Shown here: positions 35,375-43,885 of the stretch, piece by piece
Layout: every line of letters begins with the position of its first letter
How positions within the stretch are numbered: position 1 is the stretch's first letter
Assembly (NCBI GenBank): GCA_041917255.1
Contig: JAYRYA010000003.1
Coordinates: 124,001-188,000 of the forward strand
Reading direction: 5' to 3'
DNA: 64,000 nucleotides
Source: Zoogloea sp041917255
Lineage (GTDB): Bacteria; Pseudomonadota; Gammaproteobacteria; Burkholderiales; Rhodocyclaceae
Translations under genes and position numbers: made by a program
The notes under the pieces: generated by a model
What the model was told of the DNA's origin: nothing
Databases searched by the model: none
What the model saw: only the letters and a program-made list of their open reading frames with translations

Positions 35375-36210
35375 GCAGAAAGCTCGCCTTCACCAAAATG
35401 CAGGGTCTCGGCAACGACTTCGTGATGATCGACGCCGTGCGCCAGCCCATCCAGCTCACCGAAGACCAGGTGCGCCACCTCGCCGACCGGCATTTCGGCG
35501 TCGGCTGCGATCAGCTGCTGGTGGTCGAGCCGGCCCAGACGCCCGGCGTCGACTTCCGCTACCGCATCTTCAACGCCGACGGTGGCGAGGTCGAGCAATG
35601 CGGCAACGGCGCCCGCTGTTTTGCCCGCTTCGTGTTCGACCAGGGCCTCACCGACAAGCGCGAGATCCGCGTCGAAACCAAGAAAGGCATCATCGCGCCG
35701 CGCCTCGAGGCCGACGGCAACGTGACCGTCGACATGGGCGTGCCGGTGCTGAACCCCGCGGATGTGCCCTTCGTCAGCGATTCCGATGCCTACGTGCAGC
35801 CCCTCGACGTGGCCGGCACCTGCGTGGCGATCACCGCCGTCAGCATGGGCAACCCCCACGCGGTGCAGGTGGTGGCCGACGTGGACACCGCGCCGGTGGC
35901 CGAGCAGGGCCCGCTCATCGAGCATCACCCGCGCTTTCCGGCACGGGTGAATGCAGGCTTCCTCCAGGTGGTGGGCGAACATCGGGTGCGTCTGCGCGTC
36001 TTCGAACGCGGCGCCGGTGAAACCCTCGCCTGCGGCACCGGCGCCTGCGCGGCGGTGGTGGCGGGCATCCTGCGTGGCCTGGTCGCCTCACCGGTGGCCG
36101 TCGAAACCCGCGGCGGCGAACTCACCATCGCCTGGAACGGTGTCGGCACGCCGGTCCTGATGACCGGTCCGGCCGTCACCGTCTTCTCCGGCGAACTCAC
36201 GCTCCCCTGA
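35371..36210 (+). CDS. dapF: diaminopimelate epimerase
   Basis: DapF converts LL- to meso-diaminopimelate for lysine and peptidoglycan. The 279-residue protein has the two catalytic cysteines in EQCGNGARCFARF and GETLACGTGACAAVV, and the N-terminal FTKMQGLGNDFVMID motif. The start at 35371 overlaps the preceding gene and fits the family N-terminus. DUF484 follows after 25 bases, as in many proteobacteria. Confidence 0.97.
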   Translation: MSRKLAFTKMQGLGNDFVMIDAVRQPIQLTEDQVRHLADRHFGVGCDQLLVVEPAQTPGVDFRYRIFNADGGEVEQCGNGARCFARFVFDQGLTDKREIRVETKKGIIAPRLEADGNVTVDMGVPVLNPADVPFVSDSDAYVQPLDVAGTCVAITAVSMGNPHAVQVVADVDTAPVAEQGPLIEHHPRFPARVNAGFLQVVGEHRVRLRVFERGAGETLACGTGACAAVVAGILRGLVASPVAVETRGGELTIAWNGVGTPVLMTGPAVTVFSGELTLP

Positions 36211-36235
36211 TCCTCACCCCCACCCGGCCCACGCC

Positions 36236-36886
36236 ATGAAAGCTTCCGACGTCATCCAGTTCCTGCAGGCCAACCCCGATTTCTTCGACGACAACGCCAG
36301 CCTGCTGACCGACCTGACGGTGACCCATCCCCACAACGGCCAGGCGATCTCGCTCATCGAACGGCAGATGCTCGCCCTGCGCGAACGCATCGCCCAGCTC
36401 GAGAACAAGTTCGCCGAGCTGCTCGAGTTCGGCGAAGAGAACGACGCCATCGGCGAGAAGGTGCATCGCCTCACCCTGTCGCTCCTGGAGGCAGAGGATT
36501 TCGAATCCATCCGCCAGGCCATCTACACCCACCTGCAGGAGGACTTCACCGTGCCCCACGTGGCCTTCCGGGTGTGGAACAGCGTGCTGTCGCGCAGCGG
36601 CCCCGAGTTCCTGCCGGTGGGCGAGGAGGTGCGCTTCTTCACTGGCGATCTCACCGGCCCGTATTGCGGTACGCCGACCATCCGCGAAGTCATCAACTGG
36701 TTCGGCGCCGCCGGCCGGCAGGTCAAATCCGTGGCCCTGGTGCCCTTGCGCCGCGACGAGAAGACCTTTGGCCTCCTGGCCATGGGCAGCGAAGATCCCG
36801 AGCGCTTCTATCCGGCGATGGGCACGCTCTACGTCACCCGCATTGGCGAGATGGTTTCAGCCTCCCTCGTCCGCCAGCTCGGCTGA
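36236..36886 (+). CDS. DUF484 family protein
   Basis: The 216-residue protein matches DUF484, a GAF-like domain with an N-terminal helical part (VIQFLQANPDFFDDNASLLT, then LIERQMLALRERIAQLENKF) and later KSVALVPLRRDEKTFGLLAMGSE-type strands. Function is unknown. Gene order dapF-DUF484 is conserved and in many genomes xerC follows, but xerC is absent here; a repeat-bearing gap and rlmI come next. Confidence 0.9.
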   Translation: MKASDVIQFLQANPDFFDDNASLLTDLTVTHPHNGQAISLIERQMLALRERIAQLENKFAELLEFGEENDAIGEKVHRLTLSLLEAEDFESIRQAIYTHLQEDFTVPHVAFRVWNSVLSRSGPEFLPVGEEVRFFTGDLTGPYCGTPTIREVINWFGAAGRQVKSVALVPLRRDEKTFGLLAMGSEDPERFYPAMGTLYVTRIGEMVSASLVRQLG

Positions 36887-36917
36887 GGGGCGCATAAAGT
36901 TACTGCGCAGGCCGATC

Positions 36918-36969
36918 TTGCGTCTGCGATGCTCGCCGTACTCATGTACGGCTGCGCTTCTCGACGCAA
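36918..36969. repeat. long imperfect hairpin repeat
   Basis: TTGCGTC (36918-36924) pairs with GACGCAA (36963-36969), and inside lies GCCGTAC-TCAT-GTACGGC (36935-36952). The middle arms (TGCGATGCTC, GCTGCGCTTCTC) pair imperfectly. This form is typical of dispersed intergenic palindromic repeats in proteobacteria. It lies in the 188-base gap between DUF484 and rlmI. Confidence 0.6.
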
Positions 36970-37038
36970 CCTCGACCTGCTCGCTACGCTTTCTGCACCC
37001 CTCAGATGTCTGGCGATGCGTGCGGTGCGTTTCCCCCT

Positions 37039-37066
37039 AATTCCCAATTCCCAATTCCCAATTCCC
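37039..37066 (+). repeat. tandem 7-bp repeat AATTCCC x4
   Basis: Four exact copies of AATTCCC stand in tandem at 37039-37066, ending 8 bases before the rlmI start codon. A 7-bp unit can change in number by slippage and would alter the spacing of promoter or ribosome site. Confidence 0.9.
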
Positions 37067-37074
37067 ACATCCCC

Positions 37075-38259
37075 ATGGCCGATCTCATACTCAAACCCGG
37101 TAAGGAACGCTCCGTGATGCGTCGTCACCCCTGGATCTTCGCCGGTTCGGTGGATCGGCTGGAGGGGCGGGCGCGGGCCGGGGATACGGTCCTCGTCAAG
37201 GATGCCGACGGCAGGCCGCTGGCGCGCGCGGCGTGGTCGCCCGAATCGCAGATCCGCGCGCGGGTGTGGACCTTCGACTGCGAGCAGTCCATCGACCACG
37301 CCTTCATCAAGCGCGCGGTAGCCGCGTCGGTGGCCCGGCGGGCGGCCCATCCTTGGCTGGTCGGCCAGGACGGCGTTCGCCTGATCCACGGCGAATCCGA
37401 CGGCCTGCCCGGCGTTATCGCCGACCGCTACGGCCCGGTGGTGGTGGTCCAGCTCACCAGCGCGGGGGCCGACAAATGGCGAGACGCCATCGTCGCCGGG
37501 CTGGTCCAGGCCACCGGCTGCAGCGCGGTGTACGAGCGATCGGATTCCGACGTGCGCAAGCTCGAAGGCCTCGGCCCGGTGAGCGGGCTGGTGTTCGGCG
37601 AGATGCCCGAGCAGCTCACCATCGTCGAGAACGGCGTGCGCATGGAAGTGGACGTGGCCGGCGGACATAAGACCGGTTTCTACCTCGACCAGCGCGACAA
37701 CCGCCTGCTCACCGGCCAGCTGGCCGCCGGGCGCGATGTGCTCAACTGTTTCTGTTACACCGGTGGCTTCTCGCTGCAGGCGCTGGCGGGCGGCGCGACG
37801 CGCGTCATCTCCATCGACTCGTCTGGGCCGGCGCTTGCCACCGCTGCGCGTAACGTGGCGCTCAATCCCCAGCTCGATGCCAGCCGCGCCGAATGGCGCG
37901 AAGATGACGTCTTCCAGGCCCTGCGCACTCTCAAGACCGAAGGCCGCAAGTTCGACCTGATCGTGCTCGATCCACCCAAGTTCGCGCCGTCTGCGGCCCA
38001 CGCCGACCGGGCCGCCCGCGCCTACAAGGACATCAACCTGCTGGGCTTTCGGCTGCTCAACCCGGGCGGCATTCTGATGACCTATTCCTGTTCGGGTGGA
38101 ATCGGGCTCGAGCTATTCCAGAAGATTGTGGCAGGTGCAGCGGCAGATGTTGGCGTCGAGGCGCGCATCCTGCATCGCCTGTCCGCCGCGCCCGATCACC
38201 CCGTGGGCCTGGCCGTTCCGGAGGGCGAATACCTCAAGGGCCTGGCCTGCCAAGTGTGA
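37075..38259 (+). CDS. rlmI: 23S rRNA (cytosine-1962-C5) methyltransferase RlmI-like
   Basis: The 394-residue protein has an N-terminal PUA domain (ADLILKPGKERSVMRRHPWI, residues 1-75) and a C-terminal Rossmann methyltransferase with CYTGGFSLQALAGGA, ISIDSSGPALATAARN and LIVLDPPKFAPS, followed by TYSCSGGI with the second cysteine. This is the RlmI/YccW layout. The ATG at 37075 starts the PUA domain; an in-frame ATG at 37006 lies across the tandem repeat and is unlikely. Confidence 0.9.
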   Translation: MADLILKPGKERSVMRRHPWIFAGSVDRLEGRARAGDTVLVKDADGRPLARAAWSPESQIRARVWTFDCEQSIDHAFIKRAVAASVARRAAHPWLVGQDGVRLIHGESDGLPGVIADRYGPVVVVQLTSAGADKWRDAIVAGLVQATGCSAVYERSDSDVRKLEGLGPVSGLVFGEMPEQLTIVENGVRMEVDVAGGHKTGFYLDQRDNRLLTGQLAAGRDVLNCFCYTGGFSLQALAGGATRVISIDSSGPALATAARNVALNPQLDASRAEWREDDVFQALRTLKTEGRKFDLIVLDPPKFAPSAAHADRAARAYKDINLLGFRLLNPGGILMTYSCSGGIGLELFQKIVAGAAADVGVEARILHRLSAAPDHPVGLAVPEGEYLKGLACQV

Positions 38260-38336
38260 ATTAGTCCATGGAAAACGCAGTTTTTCGCGGTTTCTGAAGA
38301 CAGGGGTATGTATTCTCCAGGCATTGAATGGTTAAA

Positions 38337-38351
38337 TGATGTTACGCATCA
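38337..38351. promoter_or_regulatory. dyad upstream of the winged-helix gene
   Basis: TGATG-TTACG-CATCA is a perfect 5-bp inverted repeat with a 5-bp spacer, 28 bases before the ATG at 38380. It is a candidate autoregulatory operator for the protein encoded next. Confidence 0.35.
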
Positions 38352-38379
38352 CTCAGCCAGACGTACTTTGGAGAACTGC

Positions 38380-38919
38380 ATGAACACCCCGCTGCCCCCT
38401 GACCCTGCCGGATCGCTTGCGTCCGGCGACTCGACCGGGAACACGGGGCCCATTGTGTCGCGTGAAAAGCGCGTGGCCGCCTTGCACCTTGCCCGTTACA
38501 ACCTGCGTTATCTCGTGCGTCTGTACGGGGCTTTCGATGGCGATCTGCTGTTGCCCATCGTCCTGGGGGAAGTGGGGCTCTACAACATGGGCGGCCTTGC
38601 GCTGTCTGACGGGGCCGGCGTTCCAAGCTGTTGCACGAATGAAGACACCTTCGACAGGTTGGCGCTACGCCCGTGCAATGCCTTCTCGATCAGCTCGTCC
38701 ACCGGCATCCCTCGGGAAACCGTGCGACGCAAGGTCAGTCATCTGATTCAACACGGCTACATCGACCGCGACTCGAAGGGCGGCCTGACGATCACCGCCA
38801 AGGCGGTCGGTTTGTGTTTGAAACCATTTGACGAGGAAAACCAGAGCGACTTCCTCACCACCGCGAGCCGTATCGAGGCCGTGATGGCGAGCGCCAAGGT
38901 GCCCCGACCGTCAGCCTGA
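38380..38919 (+). CDS. putative winged-helix DNA-binding protein
   Basis: The family of this 179-residue protein is not recognised. Residues about 105-150 (NAFSISSSTGIPRETVRRKV, then SHLIQHGYIDRDSKGGLTIT) look like a helix-turn-helix with wing: a recognition helix followed by a beta hairpin. An N-terminal helical segment (AALHLARYNLRYLVRLYGAF) could be a dimerisation part. Start at 38380 is chosen for GGAG 6-9 bases upstream; an ATG at 38308 adds 24 residues. Its base composition looks somewhat lower in GC than its neighbours. A small dyad lies just upstream. Confidence 0.6.
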   Translation: MNTPLPPDPAGSLASGDSTGNTGPIVSREKRVAALHLARYNLRYLVRLYGAFDGDLLLPIVLGEVGLYNMGGLALSDGAGVPSCCTNEDTFDRLALRPCNAFSISSSTGIPRETVRRKVSHLIQHGYIDRDSKGGLTITAKAVGLCLKPFDEENQSDFLTTASRIEAVMASAKVPRPSA

Positions 38920-38954
38920 TCTGTGCCATGCCCGCGTGCCGGTGGCGATGCGGG

Positions 38955-40022
38955 TCAGCCCTCTTCCCACAGCGCGCCGCTGCCGCCCGGCGCCTTCAGC
39001 CCGAAGTGCTGCCAGATCGACGCGGTGGCCATCCGCCCCCGCGGCGTGCGCTGCAGGTAGCCCTGCTGGATGAGGTAGGGCTCCAGCACGTCTTCGATGG
39101 TGTCGGACGACTCGCCGATCGCCGCTGCCAGGTTGTCCAGCCCCACCGGGCCGCCGCCAAACTTCTCTAGCATCGCGCCCAGCAGCTTGCGGTCCATCAG
39201 ATCCAGGCCCAGGTGATCCACGTCGAGCATCGTCAGCGCCGCATCCGCCACCGCGGCGGTGATGCGGCCGTCGGCGCGCACCTCGGCGTAGTCGCGCACC
39301 CTGCGTAGCAGGCGGTTGGCGATGCGTGGCGTGCCGCGGGCGCGTCGGGCGATCTCGAAGGCGCCGGTGTCATCGATCTCCACGTCCAGCAGGCGTGACG
39401 AGCGGCTGACGATGTAGGCGAGTTCCTGGGCAGTGTAGAACTCCAGCCGCGACACGATCCCGAAGCGGTCGCGCAGCGGGTTGGTGAGCATGCCCGCGCG
39501 GGTGGTGGCGCCCACCAGCGTGAAGGGCGGCAGATCCAGCTTCACCGAGCGCGCCGCCGGCCCCTCGCCGATCATGATGTCGATCTGGAAATCCTCCAGC
39601 GCCGGGTAGAGGATTTCCTCCACCACCGGACTCAGGCGGTGGATCTCGTCGATGAACAGCACGTCGTGGGGTTCGAGGTTGGTGAGCAGCGCCGCCAGAT
39701 CGCCGGCACGCTCCAGCACCGGGCCGGAGGTCTGGCGCAGATTGACGCCCATCTCGGCCGCCACGATGTGCGCGAGGGTCGTCTTGCCCAAACCTGGCGG
39801 GCCGAACAGCAGCACGTGATCGAGCGCCTCGCCGCGTTTGCGCGCAGCCTGGATGAAGATCTCCAGTTGGTCGCGGATTTTCTGCTGGCCCACGTAGTCG
39901 GCCAGCCGCTTGGGGCGCAGGGCGCGTTCGAGCGCTTCTTCCTGGTGGCTGGCCTTGGCCGCGCCGATCAGCCGGGCGGTGGCGTCGGGCTGGCCGCCCT
40001 TGATGGCATCGGTCTCGATCAT
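38955..40022 (-). CDS. ruvB: Holliday junction branch-migration helicase RuvB
   Basis: The 355-residue AAA+ motor has Walker A (LLFGPPGLGKTTLAH), Walker B (DVLFIDEIHRLSP), sensor 1 (GATTRAGML) and the C-terminal winged helix (GPVGLDNLAAAIGESSDTIE). It drives branch migration with RuvA. The start at 40022 overlaps the stop of the AI-2E transporter gene by 4 bases. Confidence 0.97.
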   Translation of the reverse strand: MIETDAIKGGQPDATARLIGAAKASHQEEALERALRPKRLADYVGQQKIRDQLEIFIQAARKRGEALDHVLLFGPPGLGKTTLAHIVAAEMGVNLRQTSGPVLERAGDLAALLTNLEPHDVLFIDEIHRLSPVVEEILYPALEDFQIDIMIGEGPAARSVKLDLPPFTLVGATTRAGMLTNPLRDRFGIVSRLEFYTAQELAYIVSRSSRLLDVEIDDTGAFEIARRARGTPRIANRLLRRVRDYAEVRADGRITAAVADAALTMLDVDHLGLDLMDRKLLGAMLEKFGGGPVGLDNLAAAIGESSDTIEDVLEPYLIQQGYLQRTPRGRMATASIWQHFGLKAPGGSGALWEEG

Positions 40023-41083
40023 TGTGCTTCGTCCGTGGTGACCGGGGAAAGGGCGGCGTCGTGGGCCGTCCACTCCCGGAACAGGGCCTGGCCCAGGGCG
40101 AGGAAGGTGGGGCCGAGGAACAAACCGATGAAACCAAAGGCCAGCACGCCGCCAAAGGCGCCCAGGGCGATCAGCAGGATCGGCAGGCTGGCGGTGCGGC
40201 TGATGAGGAAGGGCTTGAGGAAGTTATCCACCGAGCTGACCGCCAGCGCGCCCCACAGCACCATGAAGATCGCCCAGCCGCTCTCGCCCTGCTGGTACAG
40301 CCAGAACGCCGCGCCGCCCCAGATCAGCGGCGGGCCGACCGGCACCAGCGACAGGAAGAAGGTGCCCGCCGCCAGCAGCAGCGCGCCGGGCACGCCTGCG
40401 ATCACGAAACCCACCAGCGCCACCAGCGCCTGCGCCGCCGCGGTACCGACGATCCCGATCATCACCGCCTTCACGGTGTTGGCGGCCAGTTCGAGCAGCT
40501 GGTGACCCAGCTCGCCGCCCAGCCGCTCGGAGCCGGTTTCCAGCTGGTCGTAGATGTGCGCGCCATCCCGGTAGAAGAAGAATCCGATGAACAGCACGAG
40601 GGTGATCTGCAGCAGCCCCTGGCCCAGCACGCCGCCCAGCCCGAGGGCAAACTTGCGGGCCGGCTCGACCGCCTGCAGCGCCAGCTTGCGCATTTCCTGC
40701 TGACTGTGGGTGAGCTTGCGCACGTAAGCGTCCAGGTCGTAGCCCACGACGGGAATCTGCTTCACCCAGGCCGGCGGGCGCCCGTCGGATTCCTCGATGG
40801 CGGTGCGGGCCCAATCGACTGCCTCCATCGCCGCATCGGTGAGCGACGCCGCCAGCCCGATCATCGGCAGCAGCAGCACCGCGGTGAGCAGCAGGGTCAT
40901 CGAGATCGCCGCCAGCCCATCGCGCCGGCCCATCCGACGGTACAGCGAGCGGTACAGCGGCCAGGTGGTGATGCACACCGTCCCGGCAAACAGGATCGCC
41001 GCAAAGAAAGGGCTGAGCACGAAGGCGCAGCCAAGAAGCAAAAGGGCCGTGATGGCCACCTGGGCGGTGCGACGGGGAGCCAT
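40019..41083 (-). CDS. AI-2E family transporter (PerM/TqsA-like)
   Basis: The 354-residue membrane protein has about eight helices, starting with VAITALLLLGCAFVLSPFFA and ending with FGFIGLFLGPTFLALGQALF, and the conserved central GVPGALLLAAGTFFLSLVPVG-type region. The family was named for quorum-signal export but many members have other roles, including Na+/H+ or permease activity. The gene lies between the hotdog protein and ruvB in the ruv unit. Confidence 0.88.
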   Translation of the reverse strand: MAPRRTAQVAITALLLLGCAFVLSPFFAAILFAGTVCITTWPLYRSLYRRMGRRDGLAAISMTLLLTAVLLLPMIGLAASLTDAAMEAVDWARTAIEESDGRPPAWVKQIPVVGYDLDAYVRKLTHSQQEMRKLALQAVEPARKFALGLGGVLGQGLLQITLVLFIGFFFYRDGAHIYDQLETGSERLGGELGHQLLELAANTVKAVMIGIVGTAAAQALVALVGFVIAGVPGALLLAAGTFFLSLVPVGPPLIWGGAAFWLYQQGESGWAIFMVLWGALAVSSVDNFLKPFLISRTASLPILLIALGAFGGVLAFGFIGLFLGPTFLALGQALFREWTAHDAALSPVTTDEAQ

Positions 41084-41158
41084 GGGGAGGTCTCGGGTTG
41101 GGGTGGGGGGATTATCGCCGAATCGGCGGGCGCCAAGCGTCCGGTGCGTCGGGCGGTT

Positions 41159-41650
41159 TCAGACGCCGGGCTTCCGTCTCACATAAACCGTCTTCTCCAC
41201 CGTCGCCACCACTTCGCCCTGGCGGTTGATCACGTCCACCGTGAACACCGGCTCGAACTTGTCGCCACCGGCGGTAGCCTGGCGGATGGTTTCGATCTGA
41301 TCGGGCGTGACGCGGAAGGTGGCGCGCACGGTGCCGCGGCCGGGGAGCTTGTAGTCGATGCTGGAGGCCTTGTCCCACACCACGTAGCTGCGGCCGAGCT
41401 GGTGCATGATGAGGAGCGCGAAGAACGGGTCGGTCATCGCGTACAGCGAGCCGCCGAAGTGGGTGCCCATGTAGTTGCGGTTGAGCAGCCCGAGGCGCAT
41501 CCGCACGACCGCTTCGGTGTAGTCGGGCGACAGGCGCTCCACATGGATGCCGGCGCCGATGAAGGGCGGCCACAGGTTCATCAGCATGCGCAGCGTGCCG
41601 GCGCCGAGCTTCACGTTGCGCATGAAGCCCTGCTTGAGTTTGACGCTCAT
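41159..41650 (-). CDS. DUF4442 hotdog-fold protein
   Basis: The 163-residue protein resembles DUF4442/PaaI-like thioesterases: NYMGTHFGGSLYAMTDPFFA with a helix packing site, then IDYKLPGRGTVRATFRV and VATVEKTVYVRRK. Likely acyl-CoA thioesterase but the substrate is unknown. Its ATG overlaps the ruvA stop by 4 bases. Confidence 0.85.
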   Translation of the reverse strand: MSVKLKQGFMRNVKLGAGTLRMLMNLWPPFIGAGIHVERLSPDYTEAVVRMRLGLLNRNYMGTHFGGSLYAMTDPFFALLIMHQLGRSYVVWDKASSIDYKLPGRGTVRATFRVTPDQIETIRQATAGGDKFEPVFTVDVINRQGEVVATVEKTVYVRRKPGV

Positions 41651-42234
41651 GCCTTCGACAGCCCTTTGAGCGCCTGACGGATGCCGTCCGATACGCCGAC
41701 GCCGTCGGGCAGCTGCTTGACCGCGCCGAGGGCCTCCTTCTCGTTGTAGCCGAGGGCCAGCAGCGCATTGACGATGTCGGCCCGGTCGTCGCCGGGCATT
41801 GCGGCAGCCTGGGCGGCGAGGCCGGGCAGGGCCTTGGGCAGCTTGTCGCGCAGCTCCAGCAGCAGGCGCTCGGCGGTCTTCTTGCCGATGCCGGGGATCT
41901 TGATGAGGCGGCCGGATTCCTGCAGCGCGATGGCCTGGGCGAGGTCGGTGACCGACAGCCCGGAGAGCACTGCCAGCGCGGTCCGGGCACCGATGCCGGC
42001 CACCTTCAGGAGCTGGCGGAAGGTGGCGCGCTCGTCCTCACTGGCAAAACCGTACAGAAAATGGCCGTCCTCGCGCACCGCCAGGTGGGTGGCGAGGCTG
42101 ACCGTCTGGCCGGTGGCGGGCAGGCCGTAGAAGGTGCTCATGGGTACTTCGAGCTCGTAGCCGACGCCATTCACGTCGATGAGGATCTGCGGCGGGTTCT
42201 TCTCGGCCAGGCGGCCGGTGATGCGTCCGATCAT
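41647..42234 (-). CDS. ruvA: Holliday junction DNA-binding protein RuvA
   Basis: The 195-residue protein has the OB fold (MIGRITGRLAEKNPPQILID), two HhH motifs (LLKVAGIGARTALAVLSGLS, IKIPGIGKKTAERLLLELRD) and a short C-terminal domain III (ALLALGYNEKEALGAVKQL). It binds Holliday junctions. ruvC is not next to it; a GST gene lies 12 bases upstream and the hotdog gene follows. Confidence 0.96.
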   Translation of the reverse strand: MIGRITGRLAEKNPPQILIDVNGVGYELEVPMSTFYGLPATGQTVSLATHLAVREDGHFLYGFASEDERATFRQLLKVAGIGARTALAVLSGLSVTDLAQAIALQESGRLIKIPGIGKKTAERLLLELRDKLPKALPGLAAQAAAMPGDDRADIVNALLALGYNEKEALGAVKQLPDGVGVSDGIRQALKGLSKA

Positions 42235-42246
42235 GGGGGCTTTCGT

Positions 42247-42858
42247 TCAGGAGAAATCGGCGGCCCGGAAGGCCGGCAGGCCTTCGGCCTGGGCCGCGAG
42301 ACCGGCGAGGTGCGGGTAGTCGCTGGCATCCACCAGGCCCGGCGCGGTGTGGTGGGTGAAGCGCCAGGCGACGGCCACGGTAATGTCGGCCTGGGTGGGG
42401 CGGTCGCCGCATAGCCAGTCGTCCTGGCCCACGTGGCGGTCGATGAGGGCGTAGGTGTCGCGGATCTGGCCGGTGACGCGGTCGATCCAGTCGGGGTAGC
42501 GGCAGTCCTCGGGGCGCACCTTGGTCTCGTAGTAGCGCTGGACGCTCTTCTCGGCGGCGGCGAGGCCCCAGCTGGTGAGCTGCAGGCAGCGCTGCAGGTG
42601 CGCCGGGGCGGTGGGCAGCAGGGTGTTGCCGGGGGCGGCGGTGCGCTCGAACCAGTCGATGATGACGCTGCTGTCCACCATCACCCCGCCGTCGTCCAGC
42701 ACCAGCGTGGGCGCCTTGACCAGCGGATTGAGGGCGTGGAACGCGTCGAAGTTGCGAAACACCGACAGGGACTGGTGCTCGAAGGGCACGCCGAGCATGC
42801 GGGCGCTGATGAAGGTGCGGCGGACGAAGGGCGAATCGAGCATTCCGACGAGTTTCAT
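42247..42858 (-). CDS. glutathione S-transferase
   Basis: The 203-residue protein has an N-terminal thioredoxin-like domain (MKLVGMLDSPFVRRTFISAR, then LVDSSVIIDWFE-like cis-Pro region KAPTLVLDDGGVMVDSSVII) and a C-terminal helical domain with DRPTQADITVAVAWRF. These are the GSH-site and N-capping motifs of the GST superfamily. Substrate unknown. ATG overlaps the stop of the small exported protein upstream by 4 bases. Confidence 0.9.
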   Translation of the reverse strand: MKLVGMLDSPFVRRTFISARMLGVPFEHQSLSVFRNFDAFHALNPLVKAPTLVLDDGGVMVDSSVIIDWFERTAAPGNTLLPTAPAHLQRCLQLTSWGLAAAEKSVQRYYETKVRPEDCRYPDWIDRVTGQIRDTYALIDRHVGQDDWLCGDRPTQADITVAVAWRFTHHTAPGLVDASDYPHLAGLAAQAEGLPAFRAADFS

Positions 42859-43202
42859 GGCGTGGCTCCGGTGGTGGATTGGGTGCAGCGGGCGGCGGTG
42901 GCGCGCAGGCGGGCGAGGACGGCGTCGGCTTCGTCGCGGCTGTTGACCGGGATGCGGGCCTCGTGGCCGCTGCCCAGGTTGCCGCCGCCGAAGTAGACCC
43001 GCAGCTCGTCGGCCCGCAGGTCGACATACTGAACGATACCCAGATTGATGAAACGCTGGGTGCCGTTGTCGGGGGGGAGGGCGAACAGGCAGAAGGCGGT
43101 GGAGCCCGCCGGGGTCGGCTGCGGATCGGCCGCGGCGGCGGGCAGGGCCAGGGCGGCGGCGAGAAGCCGGGCCAGGGGCGGGGCGAAACGGTGCGGCGTC
43201 AC
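42855..43202 (-). CDS. small exported protein of unknown function
   Basis: The 115-residue protein starts at a GTG that overlaps the HAD gene stop. It has a signal peptide (FAPPLARLLAAALALPAAAA) and a mature part (AGSTAFCLFALPPDNGTQRF, INLGIVQYVDLRADELRVYF). Two cysteines, near residues 38 and 107, may form a disulfide. No family was recognised. The tight packing suggests co-expression with the HAD and GST genes. Confidence 0.7.
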   Translation of the reverse strand: MTPHRFAPPLARLLAAALALPAAAADPQPTPAGSTAFCLFALPPDNGTQRFINLGIVQYVDLRADELRVYFGGGNLGSGHEARIPVNSRDEADAVLARLRATAARCTQSTTGATP

Positions 43203-43885
43203 GGCGCTGATCCGCCAAAGAAGTGGGCGAGATCGTGAAGGCTGCGGGCTACCGGCACGTCGGCGGCGCGCACGTCGTCGGCGGGCTGGAGGAGATCGGG
43301 CACCATCACCACGCGCGCGCCCGCGGCCAGCCCGCCGCGCACGCCGGCGTTGGAGTCCTCCAGCACCAGGCAATCTTCGATGGGTACGCCCAGCCGTTTG
43401 GCGGCGGCGAGGTAGATGTCCGGCGCCGGTTTGCCGCGTTCGACTTCGTCGCCGCACACCATGCCATGCACCCGCGGCAGCAGGCCGACGGCGGCGAGCT
43501 TGGGTTCGGCCCGGGCGCGGCGGGTGGAGGTGGCCACCACGCGGCCCAGGGCGAGGCGGTCGAGCTGGTCGAACAGCTCGGCGGCGCCGCCCTTGGCCGG
43601 GATGCGGCCTTCCAGGATGGCTGCCTCGTAGATTCGTCCGAAGGCTTCGTACAGCGCCGCGGTGGGGTAGTCGTCACCCAGGTGGCGGCGGATCACCGCC
43701 GGGCCGTCCTTCGAGTTGAGGCCTACCATCGCGAGGCCCACCTCGTAGCGCCATTCGAGGCCCAGTTCGGCAGCGGCTTCGGCCACCGTGGCCAGGGCGA
43801 CCCGCTCGCTGTCGAGGAGCAGGCCGTCCATGTCGAAAATGACACCGTGGATGTCGGTGGAGGCAAAAGGCAGTATCAGATTCAT
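43199..43885 (-). CDS. HAD-superfamily phosphatase (beta-phosphoglucomutase-like)
   Basis: The 228-residue protein is a subfamily I HAD hydrolase with cap domain: motif I GVIFDMDGLLLDSE, motif II VVATSTRR, motif III ERGKPAPDIY and motif IV CLVLEDSNAGV. Sequence is closest in style to beta-phosphoglucomutase/phosphatase members. Substrate unknown. ATG at 43885 overlaps the stop of the prenyltransferase gene by 4 bases. Confidence 0.9.
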   Translation of the reverse strand: MNLILPFASTDIHGVIFDMDGLLLDSERVALATVAEAAAELGLEWRYEVGLAMVGLNSKDGPAVIRRHLGDDYPTAALYEAFGRIYEAAILEGRIPAKGGAAELFDQLDRLALGRVVATSTRRARAEPKLAAVGLLPRVHGMVCGDEVERGKPAPDIYLAAAKRLGVPIEDCLVLEDSNAGVRGGLAAGARVVMVPDLLQPADDVRAADVPVARSLHDLAHFFGGSAP

